This document shows positions 8,498-16,178 of a stretch of DNA of 64,000 nt, piece after piece. Positions within the stretch are counted from its first letter, which is position 1. The number at the start of each line of letters is the position of its first letter. A program made the position numbers and the translations under genes. A model generated the notes under the pieces. That model saw only the letters and a list, made by a program, of their open reading frames with translations. It made no database searches and had not been told where the DNA came from. The stretch covers positions 2,232,001-2,296,000 of the forward strand of contig NZ_AP014936.1 in assembly GCF_002355415.1 (NCBI RefSeq). Reading direction: 5' to 3'. Origin of the DNA: Sulfurifustis variabilis. GTDB lineage: Bacteria > Pseudomonadota > Gammaproteobacteria > Acidiferrobacterales > Sulfurifustaceae.

Positions 8498-9789
8498 GCG
8501 AGCGCCGCGTCGAGGTGCCCGTGCTGACGCGCGTCGAGGGCGAAGGGGCGTTGCATGTCCGCATCGAGAACGGTTCGGTCACCGACCTCCGTCTGCGCAT
8601 CTTCGAGCCGCCGCGCTTCTTCGAGCAGTTCCTCGTCGGGCGCACCTGGAAGGAGGTGACCGACATCGTCACGCGGATCTGCGGCATCTGCCCGGTCGCG
8701 TACCAGATGAGCGCGAGCCACGCGATCGAACAGGCCTTCGGCGTCGCCGTGACGCCGGAAATCCGCGCGCTCCGGCGCCTTTACTATTGCGGCGAGTGGA
8801 TCGAGAGCCACAGCCTGCACATACACCTCCTCGCCGCGCCGGACTTTTACGGCCAACCCAACGTGATGGCGCTCGCGAAGGTGCAGCCCGAGGCCGTGCG
8901 CCGCGGCATGCGGCTCCAGGGCATCGGCAACCGGATCATCGCGCTGCTGAGCGGACGCCCGGTCAATCCGGTCGGCGTGCGCCCCGGGGGTTTCTATCGG
9001 GCGCCCGAGGTGGCCGAGCTGCGCGCGCTGGCCGGTAGCCTGCGCGAAGCGCTGCCGGAGGCCGAGGCGATGGTGCGCTGGACGGCGGGACTGGCGTTTC
9101 CGACGGTCGAGCGGGACGCGCCCTTCGTGTCGCTGCGCCACCCGGACGAGTATCCCATGAACGAGGGCCGGATCGCGTCGAGCGCCGGCGTCGACATCTC
9201 GGCGGCCGACTTCGCCGACCGCATCCGCGAGCACCAGGTGCCGCACTCGACGGCGCTGCACGCGCACCTCGACGGGCGCCCCTACTGGGTCGGGCCGCTC
9301 CCGCGGCTCAACAACAACCTCGACCGCCTCCCGCCCGAGACCGCGCGCCTGATGCGTCAGACGGGCATCGCCTTTCCGAGCGCGAACCCCTACCACAGCA
9401 TCGTCGCACGCGCCCTCGAGGTGCACCTCTCGCTGATCGAGGCTTTGCGCGTGGCCGAGGGTTACACGCGGCGCATCAAGCCTCACGTGGAGGTCGAGCC
9501 GCGCTCGGGCACGGGAACGGCCGCCACCGAGGCGCCCCGCGGCATCCTCTGGCACCGCTATGCGTTCGACACCGAGGGCGTAGTGCGAGCGGCGACGATC
9601 GTCCCCCCGACGAGCCAGAACCAGGCGCAGATGGAGGCCGACCTGCGCGCGAGCGTGCTCGAGTCCCTCGCGCTCGACGACGATCGTCTGCGCCACCGGC
9701 TGGAGGCCGACATCCGCAACTACGACCCGTGCATCTCGTGCTCGACGCACTTTTTGAAGCTGAACATAGAGCGGACGGACCGGGACTGA
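8494..9789 (+). CDS. hydA: Group 3b [NiFe] hydrogenase large (alpha) catalytic subunit
   Basis: The 431-residue catalytic subunit binds the Ni-Fe(CN)2CO centre through RICGIC near residue 65 and DPCISCSTH near the C-terminus. The sequence continues FLKLNIERTDRD after the His, a tail that a maturation protease should remove; one is encoded at 4142-4636. The GTG start at 8494 overlaps hydD as GTGA. Upstream in-frame codons would lie entirely inside hydD and were rejected. Group 3b enzymes are reversible, use NADP(H), and can reduce polysulfide; which direction matters here cannot be read from sequence. Confidence 0.94.
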   Translation: MSERRVEVPVLTRVEGEGALHVRIENGSVTDLRLRIFEPPRFFEQFLVGRTWKEVTDIVTRICGICPVAYQMSASHAIEQAFGVAVTPEIRALRRLYYCGEWIESHSLHIHLLAAPDFYGQPNVMALAKVQPEAVRRGMRLQGIGNRIIALLSGRPVNPVGVRPGGFYRAPEVAELRALAGSLREALPEAEAMVRWTAGLAFPTVERDAPFVSLRHPDEYPMNEGRIASSAGVDISAADFADRIREHQVPHSTALHAHLDGRPYWVGPLPRLNNNLDRLPPETARLMRQTGIAFPSANPYHSIVARALEVHLSLIEALRVAEGYTRRIKPHVEVEPRSGTGTAATEAPRGILWHRYAFDTEGVVRAATIVPPTSQNQAQMEADLRASVLESLALDDDRLRHRLEADIRNYDPCISCSTHFLKLNIERTDRD

Positions 9790-9801
9790 GCGGATCGGTC
9801 C

Positions 9802-10677
9802 TCAGCGCGCGGTCGTCAGCGCCGCCAGACCCGCCTCGAGGGTGGGATAGCGCAGGCTCACGCCCAGCTCGGCGCGCATCCTGCGATTGTCGATACGGCG
9901 GGACTCCGCGAGATAGCCGCGCATTCCCTCGCTCACGCGCTCGCGTACGCTCGCCAGCGGCAGCACGGGCGGGCGGGGCAACCCGAGGGCGTCGGCCACC
10001 TTGAAGAAGTAATCCGTCATCGTCGTCGGGTGACCGTCCGAGACGTTGTAGACGCCGCCGTCGCCGCCGCGGCGCATGGCGGCGATGCACACCTGAGCGA
10101 GATCGTCGGCGTGGATGCGATTCGTGTAGGGCGCCTCCTCCTCGCGCACGAGCGGCTCGCCTGCGCGAATGCGATCGACCGGCAGACGTCCCGGCGCGTA
10201 GATTCCGGGCACGCGGAGGATCACCGTCCCGACTTCGAAGCGCGCGCCGAAAGCCCGCAATGCCTCCTCCGCGTCGAGACGCCGGCGGGCGCGATCCGCG
10301 CCCGGTTTCGGCGGGCGTTCCTCCGTGACCCAGGCACCGGCGCAGTCGCCGTACACGCCGGTCGTGCTGATGTAGACGATCCGCCGCGGCCGCCGTTCCG
10401 GCAAAAGGGCTTCGAGCAGACCTCGCATCCGCGGATCGTGCACGCCTTTCGCCGGCGGAGGCGCGAAGTAATAAAGGAGCGTGTCGTGCGTGGGCAGTTC
10501 GCGCAACGATTCGGGCTGGTCCAGATCCCCCGCGACCGGTGCGATTCCCTCGGTGCGAAGCCGGGCGGCGCTCTCCTCGCTGCGCGCCAGCGCGCTCACC
10601 CTCGCGCGCTGCGCGCGCTCGAGCCGGGCGACGCGCGTGCCGATGTCGCCGCAGCCTACCATGAAGACCGGGCTCAT
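9802..10677 (-). CDS. NAD(P)-dependent epimerase/dehydratase-like protein (YeeZ/SDR family)
   Basis: The 291-residue extended SDR-like protein has a dinucleotide-binding turn FMVGCGDIGTRVA at the N-terminus and a YISTTGVYGDCAG segment in which Y of VYG and nearby residues form the usual SDR catalytic region. The phrase VYNVSDGHPTTMTDYF is characteristic of YeeZ-type proteins. The substrate is unknown. Its start overlaps the DUF924 gene stop by 4 bases on the same strand, so they form a two-gene operon convergent with hydA, leaving 12 bases between the two stops. Confidence 0.8.
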   Translation of the reverse strand: MSPVFMVGCGDIGTRVARLERAQRARVSALARSEESAARLRTEGIAPVAGDLDQPESLRELPTHDTLLYYFAPPPAKGVHDPRMRGLLEALLPERRPRRIVYISTTGVYGDCAGAWVTEERPPKPGADRARRRLDAEEALRAFGARFEVGTVILRVPGIYAPGRLPVDRIRAGEPLVREEEAPYTNRIHADDLAQVCIAAMRRGGDGGVYNVSDGHPTTMTDYFFKVADALGLPRPPVLPLASVRERVSEGMRGYLAESRRIDNRRMRAELGVSLRYPTLEAGLAALTTAR

Positions 10678-11300
10678 CGCGGTTCGCCCTGCCCGAAGCG
10701 CTCGGCGGTCTCGAGGAACGTGATCTCTTCGGGGGTGCTCGCCCTCCCGAGAATCGCGTTGCGATGCGGGAATCGCCCGAAGCGCTCGATGATGTCGCGG
10801 TGCTTGACGGCGTAGTCGAGAAATCCCTGCAGCTGCGCGGCCGCCGCCGGGAATTCGCGCACGAGATGCTCGTAGACTCGCACCGACCGTCGTTGCAAGC
10901 CGCGATCCTCCGCGTGCTCGAGCGGCAGATAAAAGAACGCGCGCTCGATCGGCGCGAGCTGGCCGTCCTGTCCCTCTTCGAGGCCGGCGAGCGCGTGCCG
11001 CAGGGCATGCGTGTCGCAGGCGAAGGCGCGCGGCGTGCCCCGGAACAGGTTGCGCGGGAACTGGTCGAGCAGGAGGATGAGCGCGAGGCGGCCGCGCGCC
11101 GTCTCGCCCCAGGCGTCCAGGCTCCCGCTGACCGCCAGCTCGACGTCATCGGCGAAGCGCGCGCGGATGGCGTCGTCCATCTCGCTCGCGCCTCCGAACC
11201 AGAGCCGCGAACGGTCCCCGCGCGGGAAACCGTCCGGTCCGAGCGGACCGAACCAGAAATTCAGAAGATCGTCCTGCCGCGCCACTGCCTGCTCCGTCAT
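10674..11300 (-). CDS. DUF924 family protein
   Basis: The 208-residue protein carries the DUF924 signatures: LLNFWFGP at the N-terminus, LALILLLDQFPRNLFRGTPRAF in the centre and FFYLPLEHAED, followed by HRDIIERFGRFPHRN. The family is alpha-helical and TPR-like, widespread in Proteobacteria, with no established reaction. It lies upstream of and overlaps the epimerase-like gene. The start ATG is taken at MTEQAVARQDDLL. Confidence 0.85.
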   Translation of the reverse strand: MTEQAVARQDDLLNFWFGPLGPDGFPRGDRSRLWFGGASEMDDAIRARFADDVELAVSGSLDAWGETARGRLALILLLDQFPRNLFRGTPRAFACDTHALRHALAGLEEGQDGQLAPIERAFFYLPLEHAEDRGLQRRSVRVYEHLVREFPAAAAQLQGFLDYAVKHRDIIERFGRFPHRNAILGRASTPEEITFLETAERFGQGEPR

Positions 11301-11369
11301 CGCCGCCCGCCTTGCCGCCCGAGACGCGTGTTATAACACGGCCCACGGACAGCGACGCAGGAGGTCGTC

Positions 11370-12146
11370 ATGGAAGAAGACATCAGACGTCGAGTGGATG
11401 CGCAGCGGTCGAGCCTCGTGCGCCGTCTCGAATCCCGGCTCGACGTTCCGCTCGCGGTCCTGGGCCTCGCCTGGCTTGCCCTGCTGGTTTTCGAGCTGAC
11501 GCTCGGGCTCAGCCCTTTTCTCGCGCGCCTGGGCCTCGCGATCTGGGTCGTGTTCGTCATCGACTTCGGCTTCAAGTTCGCGCTCGCGCCCGACCGGGTG
11601 CGTTACCTGCGCCGCCACTGGCTCACCGCGCTGTCGCTCGCCATTCCGGCGCTGCGCTCGGTCCGCGCGCTGCGCGCCCTTCGGGTGCTGCGGGCCGCGC
11701 GCACCGTGCGGGGATTGCGCTTGCTGCGGCTGGTCACCTCCTGGAACCGCGGCATGCGCGCGCTCGGCCGCACCATGCGCCGGCGGGGGTTCGGCTACGT
11801 GATGCTCCTCACTCTACTCGTCCTCGTCAGCGGCGCGGCCGGTATGTATGCGTTCGAGAGGGGCGTGTCGCCGGAGCGCGGGATCGACGATTACGGCTCG
11901 GCCCTCTGGTGGACCGCGATGATCCTCGCCACCATGGGATCCGAGTACTGGCCGCGGACGCCCGAGGGGCGGCTGCTGTGCCTGCTGCTGGCCGTGTACG
12001 GCTTCACGGTGTTCGGGTACGTCACAGCGGCGCTGGCCAGCTTCTTCATCAGCCGCGACACCGAGCAACAGGCGGTCCGACGGCGCGACACGGCGCGCGA
12101 AATCGCCGCGCTGCGTCGACAGGAGCAGCCGGACCACCGTGCATGA
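11370..12146 (+). CDS. Voltage-gated-type ion channel with atypical pore signature
   Basis: The 258-residue ion-transport protein has predicted membrane segments S1-S3 at about 27-73. An Arg-rich S4-like stretch (96-120) has Arg at mostly three-residue spacing (RSVRALRALRVLRAARTVRG). S5 (142-160), a pore loop and S6 (201-226) follow. The pore loop reads TMGSEYWP (188-195) where potassium channels have TVGYGD, so ion selectivity cannot be assumed. A short charged C-terminal tail follows S6. An AGGAGG ribosome site precedes the ATG. It faces away from the DUF924 gene and is not in an evident operon. Confidence 0.8.
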   Translation: MEEDIRRRVDAQRSSLVRRLESRLDVPLAVLGLAWLALLVFELTLGLSPFLARLGLAIWVVFVIDFGFKFALAPDRVRYLRRHWLTALSLAIPALRSVRALRALRVLRAARTVRGLRLLRLVTSWNRGMRALGRTMRRRGFGYVMLLTLLVLVSGAAGMYAFERGVSPERGIDDYGSALWWTAMILATMGSEYWPRTPEGRLLCLLLAVYGFTVFGYVTAALASFFISRDTEQQAVRRRDTAREIAALRRQEQPDHRA

Positions 12147-12148
12147 CG

Positions 12149-12757
12149 CTACCGGCCGGAAGGACGGGAACGACGCGAGCGCGTGCGCGCGCGCTGAAGC
12201 GCGACCCGGTATACCGTGCCCGGAATGACGCGCGCCGCGTCCTCCTGGCGGAAACGGTCGTTGTAGTAACGACCGAACTCCGGATCGAGGCGTTCGCGGT
12301 AGTCCTCGTGGTTGCGCTGATACTTCCAGGAACACGCCAGGCGCACGGACGCCGGATGCTCGCCGCGGCCGACGCCGCAGACCCAGTGATCGAGGAACGG
12401 CCGGGACCCGCCCGTGCGGTTGATGCACAGAAACGCCACCGAGCGACGGTCGATCAGGCCGGCGATCTCGTCCGGCGTCGTGCAATCGGTGTGCTCGACC
12501 CGGAAGCGCGAGGGCCCGCCGAGTGCCGCCAGCATGCGCTCCATCGCGAAGCGCAGGACCTGCGGGTCGCCCCGGTAGCGGTCCGTGCCGACGGTGCCGG
12601 AAAGAAAATCCGTGAGGTAAGGCATCCCTCGGATCGCACGATGCCACAGCGTCATGGTGACCGTGGTACCGGTGAGCGCGGTGTACGCGTTGGCGAGCGC
12701 ATAGAGAAAGCAGGCGCCGTCGAAGGCGCCCTGCGAGTAGATGCGCCGGCGCGCCAT
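12149..12757 (-). CDS. Uncharacterised protein with papain-like cysteine-peptidase features
   Basis: The 202-residue protein is not recognised by name. The N-terminus reads SQGAFDGACFLYALANAYTA, which has the layout of a papain-fold catalytic helix with oxyanion Gln9 and nucleophile Cys16. A later FLDHWVCGVG places a candidate catalytic His at 124. There is no signal peptide. Its ATG overlaps the stop of the preceding lipoprotein gene (TAATG), so the two are coupled. A peptidase, transglutaminase-like or degenerate papain-fold role is inferred. The long upstream extension was rejected because it lies inside the lipoprotein gene. Confidence 0.6.
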   Translation of the reverse strand: MARRRIYSQGAFDGACFLYALANAYTALTGTTVTMTLWHRAIRGMPYLTDFLSGTVGTDRYRGDPQVLRFAMERMLAALGGPSRFRVEHTDCTTPDEIAGLIDRRSVAFLCINRTGGSRPFLDHWVCGVGRGEHPASVRLACSWKYQRNHEDYRERLDPEFGRYYNDRFRQEDAARVIPGTVYRVALQRARTRSRRSRPSGR

Positions 12758-13233
12758 TACAGCAGGTCCTCCGGCTCCATCGGCCGCCACGCCGCGCGCG
12801 CAAGCCGCCAGTCTCCCCGCTCGGCGGCGAAGTCCAGGTCGAAGCGGTAGAGGTCGCCGCGCAGGCCCGCGAGGTCGGCCGAGTCGGCGATGCGTTCGCC
12901 CGCCATCGCGACCAGCAACACGACCTGCGCCCGGTCGGCGGCGGGAAAGCGCAGGTCCTGCACGCGCGTGACGAGATAGATCTCGCCATGGCGCAGCAGC
13001 CAGACGCGCAAGACCGCCTCGACGCGCCGGCGGTCGTTGCCTTCAGCGTCGCTGTAGCGTTCGGAGAGGAGCGGCCTCAGGGCGCCGAAGTCCTTCGCCT
13101 CGACCGCGGCCTCCGCGCCGCGCAGCAGCTCGCGCAGCTCGCGTTCGGGATCGGTCGTGCCGCGGCAGCCGGCGACCGGCAGCGAGGAGACGACCAGGAG
13201 GACGGCGATCGAGACGGCCCGGAGGGAGCGCAT
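12757..13233 (-). CDS. Small lipoprotein with nuclear-transport-factor-2-like layout, function unknown
   Basis: The 158-residue protein has a signal peptide ending in the lipobox LPVAGC, so Cys23 should be acylated. The mature part begins with a helical segment ELLRGAEAAVEAKDFGALRPLLSERYSD and continues as alternating strands, the pattern of NTF2/SnoaL-like domains. No catalytic residues are obvious. It overlaps the papain-like gene by one base on the same strand, suggesting a shared envelope function. Confidence 0.7.
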   Translation of the reverse strand: MRSLRAVSIAVLLVVSSLPVAGCRGTTDPERELRELLRGAEAAVEAKDFGALRPLLSERYSDAEGNDRRRVEAVLRVWLLRHGEIYLVTRVQDLRFPAADRAQVVLLVAMAGERIADSADLAGLRGDLYRFDLDFAAERGDWRLARAAWRPMEPEDLL

Positions 13234-13305
13234 GCCGCCGATTTATATCATCGGGAGGCAGCACCGCCCAGAGACAAAACCCGCGGCGTGAGCGGGAGAA
13301 CCGGC

Positions 13306-13956
13306 TCAGGCGGTGGCGTCGAGCGCGGTCAGAAGCTGCTTGTTGTTGCGCGCGCGCAGCAGGTTCCAGTAGCCGAACAGGTTCACTTTCTGCTTGTCGA
13401 CCACCTCGAGCTCGGTTTCACGCACGAAGGTCTTCAGGCAGAAATCCGGATGGAAACCGACGACGCGCGAGAGCGGCGCGAGCAGGCTCTCGACGCCGCC
13501 GATGACGGGATTCAGGCTGTGGAAGTGATTGACGATGTAGATTTCCCCGTCCGCCCGGCAGACGCGGCGCATCTCGTCGACCAGACGGCGCGGATGCGGC
13601 ACGACCGAAACCACGTACATCGCGACGACCTTGTCGAAGCTGTCGTCGGGAAAGCTCATGTGCTCGGCGTCCATCACGTGCAGCTCGACGTTATCCCCGA
13701 TTCCGTCGCGACCGAGGCGCTCGCGGGCTCGCTCGAGCATCTCGGGCGAGACGTCGATGCCCGTCACGTGCACGCCGCGCGGGTACAGCGGCAGCGAAAG
13801 GCCGGTGCCCACCCCGACCTCGAGCACGCGCTGGCCGGGCCGGCAGTTCATGTGCCGGAGCACCGCCTTGCGGCCGGGTTGGAAAAGCGCGCCGAAGTAA
13901 AGGTCGTAGAGCCGGGCGTAGCGCCGGTAGGCTTTTTTTATTGCTTCGATCTCCAT
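13306..13956 (-). CDS. SAM-dependent methyltransferase, probable phosphatidylethanolamine N-methyltransferase (PmtA type)
   Basis: The 216-residue methyltransferase has motif I VLEVGVGTGLSLPLYP, the acidic strand VTGIDVSPEML and VELHVMDAEHMSFPDDSFD. The N-terminal YRRYARLYDLYFGALFQPGR and VSVVPHPRRLVDEMRRV closely resemble the Rhodobacter-type PmtA enzymes that methylate phosphatidylethanolamine toward phosphatidylcholine. ATG at 13956 follows GGGAG; a longer start lacks typical codon use. It lies 203 bases downstream of the V-type ATPase D gene on the same strand and may be the last gene of that transcript. Confidence 0.75.
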   Translation of the reverse strand: MEIEAIKKAYRRYARLYDLYFGALFQPGRKAVLRHMNCRPGQRVLEVGVGTGLSLPLYPRGVHVTGIDVSPEMLERARERLGRDGIGDNVELHVMDAEHMSFPDDSFDKVVAMYVVSVVPHPRRLVDEMRRVCRADGEIYIVNHFHSLNPVIGGVESLLAPLSRVVGFHPDFCLKTFVRETELEVVDKQKVNLFGYWNLLRARNNKQLLTALDATA

Positions 13957-14159
13957 CCATGCGCTCCCGTGACTTGCGAAAAACCGGAACCGGACCGCCG
14001 CTGTCCCTGCGCGGGCACTCGTCGCGGTGAAAAATAACCTATCGACGGCCACTTGCAAAGCTTGGCGGGTTCGCCGACTTGTGGTCCGCCGATGCCCGCC
14101 GCCACCCCAGGGCTACTTGCCGCCTCGCGACCGGGTCGCGCGCGACCGGGCGGACGTCT

Positions 14160-14780
14160 TCAGCCGCTCCCCGCCTCGCGCAGCACCTTGATCTGGAACA
14201 GCGTGTTGCGTTCCTCCTCCTCCAGGGCCGACTGAATGTAGCGGATGGTGGCGCGGTAACGGGGGATGACGTTGTACTTCAGGGCGTTCACACGCTTCTG
14301 CGTCTTGCGCTGCTCGGCGAGAAGGCGCCAGAGCGCCGTCTCCGCTTCCCCGAAACGCGCGAGCAACGCCGCCAGCTGCGCCAGCCGGCGGCGCGCCTCG
14401 TCGAAACTCGCGTCGGTCCACATCAGCCCGACCGGCTGCAGCGGAAGTGTCCGGACCTCCACGGCCGGGTACTCGACGCCGATGGACGAGCGCGGAAGGA
14501 TGGTGAGCGCGAGCGCCGGCTTGAGGCCGAGCGCCGCCTGCCGCAGCATCTGGCTGCCCATGCGCATGTGCGCCATGCCCAGCCACTCGTACGACTCCGC
14601 GAGCGACGAGCGTACCTCCGCGCGCAGCCGGCGATACTGGTCGAGACGCTCGTAGACGAGGCGCGTCAGCAGCTCGCGCTTGCGCTCGAGCATCGCGTGG
14701 CCCTGCTCCAGGAACGCAACCTGCCGCTTGAGGGCGAGCAGCGCGCTCTTGGTCGGCGGAATCTTGAGCCGGCCCCTCAT
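14160..14780 (-). CDS. ntpD: V/A-type ATPase subunit D (central rotor shaft)
   Basis: The 206-residue coiled-coil shaft subunit turns inside the A3B3 head. The N-terminus IPPTKSALLALKRQVAFLEQGH and the C-terminal RVNALKYNVIPRYRATIRYI are the two conserved antiparallel helices of the family. The middle is a variable globular part. It overlaps the B-subunit stop by 4 bases, as the last gene of a nine-gene ATPase operon in the order G/H-C-I-K-F-E-A-B-D. Confidence 0.92.
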   Translation of the reverse strand: MRGRLKIPPTKSALLALKRQVAFLEQGHAMLERKRELLTRLVYERLDQYRRLRAEVRSSLAESYEWLGMAHMRMGSQMLRQAALGLKPALALTILPRSSIGVEYPAVEVRTLPLQPVGLMWTDASFDEARRRLAQLAALLARFGEAETALWRLLAEQRKTQKRVNALKYNVIPRYRATIRYIQSALEEEERNTLFQIKVLREAGSG

Positions 14781-16171
14781 GCCTCCGCCGGCGCCCGCTC
14801 GCCCTGGTGGTACTTCGCCAGATCGGCCTCGCGCATGCGCGTGAGCGCCTCGGCGGGGAGGAACGAAAGGAGCTGCCAGGCGATCGCCAGCGTCTCGATG
14901 ATCGAGCGGTCCTCCTCCTCGCCCTGCGCGACGAAGCGCTTCTCGAACGCGTCGGCGAAGGCAAGGTACTGGCGGTCGAGCTCGCCCAGCTCTTCGGCGC
15001 CGATGATCGACGCCAGGTTGCGCACCTCCAGCGCCCGCGCGTAGGCCGCGTACAGCTGGCTCGCGACGCGCGGGTGGTCCTCCCGCGTGTCGTCCTTGCC
15101 GATGCCGTCCTTCATGAGCCGCGAGAGCGACGGCGGCACGTAGACCGGCGGGTACACGCCCTGGTTGTGCAGGTCGCGCGACAGGACGATCTGTCCCTCG
15201 GTGATGTAGCCGGTCAGGTCCGGGATCGGGTGCGTGATGTCGTCGCTCGGCATGGACAGCACCGGCACCATGGTGATGGAGCCGTGCCGGTTCTTGATGC
15301 GCCCGGCGCGTTCGTAGATTTCGGCGAGGTCCGAGTAGAGGTAGCCGGGGTAGCCCTTGCGCGAGGGCACGTCGCCCTTCGCCGTCGCCACCTCGCGCAG
15401 CGCCTCGGCGTAGTTCGTCATGTCGGTGAGCACGACCAGCACGTGCAGGTCGAGATCGTAGGCGAGGTACTCCGCCGCCGTGAGCGCCGTACGCGGGAGG
15501 ATCAGCCGCTCGATCGGGGGGTCGTCGGCCAGATTGATGAACATCACGACGTTGCCGAGCACCCCGCTCGACTCGAAGTCCTCTTCGAAGAAGCGCGCGT
15601 CGGCGTACGAGACGCCCATGGCCGCGAACACCACCGCGAACCTCGATTCCTCGCCGATCAGCTTCGCCTGGCGCACGATCTGGGCGGCGAGCCGGTTGTG
15701 CGGCAGCCCCGAGCCCGAGAAGATCGGCAGCTTCTGGCCGCGCACCAGGGAATTGAGTCCGTCGATCGTGGAGATGCCCGTCTGGATGAACTCGCGCGGG
15801 TAGGCGCGCGCGGCGGGGTTCATCGGCGCGCCGTTGACGTTGCGCTTGACGCCCGACACGAGCGGCGGACGGCTGTCCCGCGGCGCCCCCACGCCGTTGA
15901 AGATCCGGCCGAGAATGTCCCGCGAGAGCGGGATCTCGAACGGCTCCTCGAGGAACCGCACCCAGGTGCGCTCGAGGTCGAGGTCGTCGGTCCCCTCGAA
16001 CACCTGGATCAGCACGACCGCGTCCGACGTCCGGATCACCTGCCCGTTGCGCTTGCGCCCGCGATAGTCTCGCACGACCACCCGATCGCCGAGCGCGACG
16101 CCCTGCACGCCCTTCATGTACAGCAGGCCGCCGCGCGCGGCCGATGCCATCCGGTACTCTTTCTCCTTCAT
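14777..16171 (-). CDS. ntpB: V/A-type ATPase subunit B (non-catalytic head)
   Basis: The 464-residue regulatory nucleotide-binding subunit is homologous to A but lacks a true Walker A. The corresponding site reads IFSGSGLPHNRLAAQ. Other conserved parts are ISTIDGLNSLVRGQKLP, RKGYPGYLYSDLAEIYERAG and GSITMVPVLSMPSDDITHPI. ATG at 16171 lies 7 bases after the A stop. Length and motifs are normal for the family. Confidence 0.95.
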   Translation of the reverse strand: MKEKEYRMASAARGGLLYMKGVQGVALGDRVVVRDYRGRKRNGQVIRTSDAVVLIQVFEGTDDLDLERTWVRFLEEPFEIPLSRDILGRIFNGVGAPRDSRPPLVSGVKRNVNGAPMNPAARAYPREFIQTGISTIDGLNSLVRGQKLPIFSGSGLPHNRLAAQIVRQAKLIGEESRFAVVFAAMGVSYADARFFEEDFESSGVLGNVVMFINLADDPPIERLILPRTALTAAEYLAYDLDLHVLVVLTDMTNYAEALREVATAKGDVPSRKGYPGYLYSDLAEIYERAGRIKNRHGSITMVPVLSMPSDDITHPIPDLTGYITEGQIVLSRDLHNQGVYPPVYVPPSLSRLMKDGIGKDDTREDHPRVASQLYAAYARALEVRNLASIIGAEELGELDRQYLAFADAFEKRFVAQGEEEDRSIIETLAIAWQLLSFLPAEALTRMREADLAKYHQGERAPAEA

Positions 16172-16178
16172 GGCGCGC

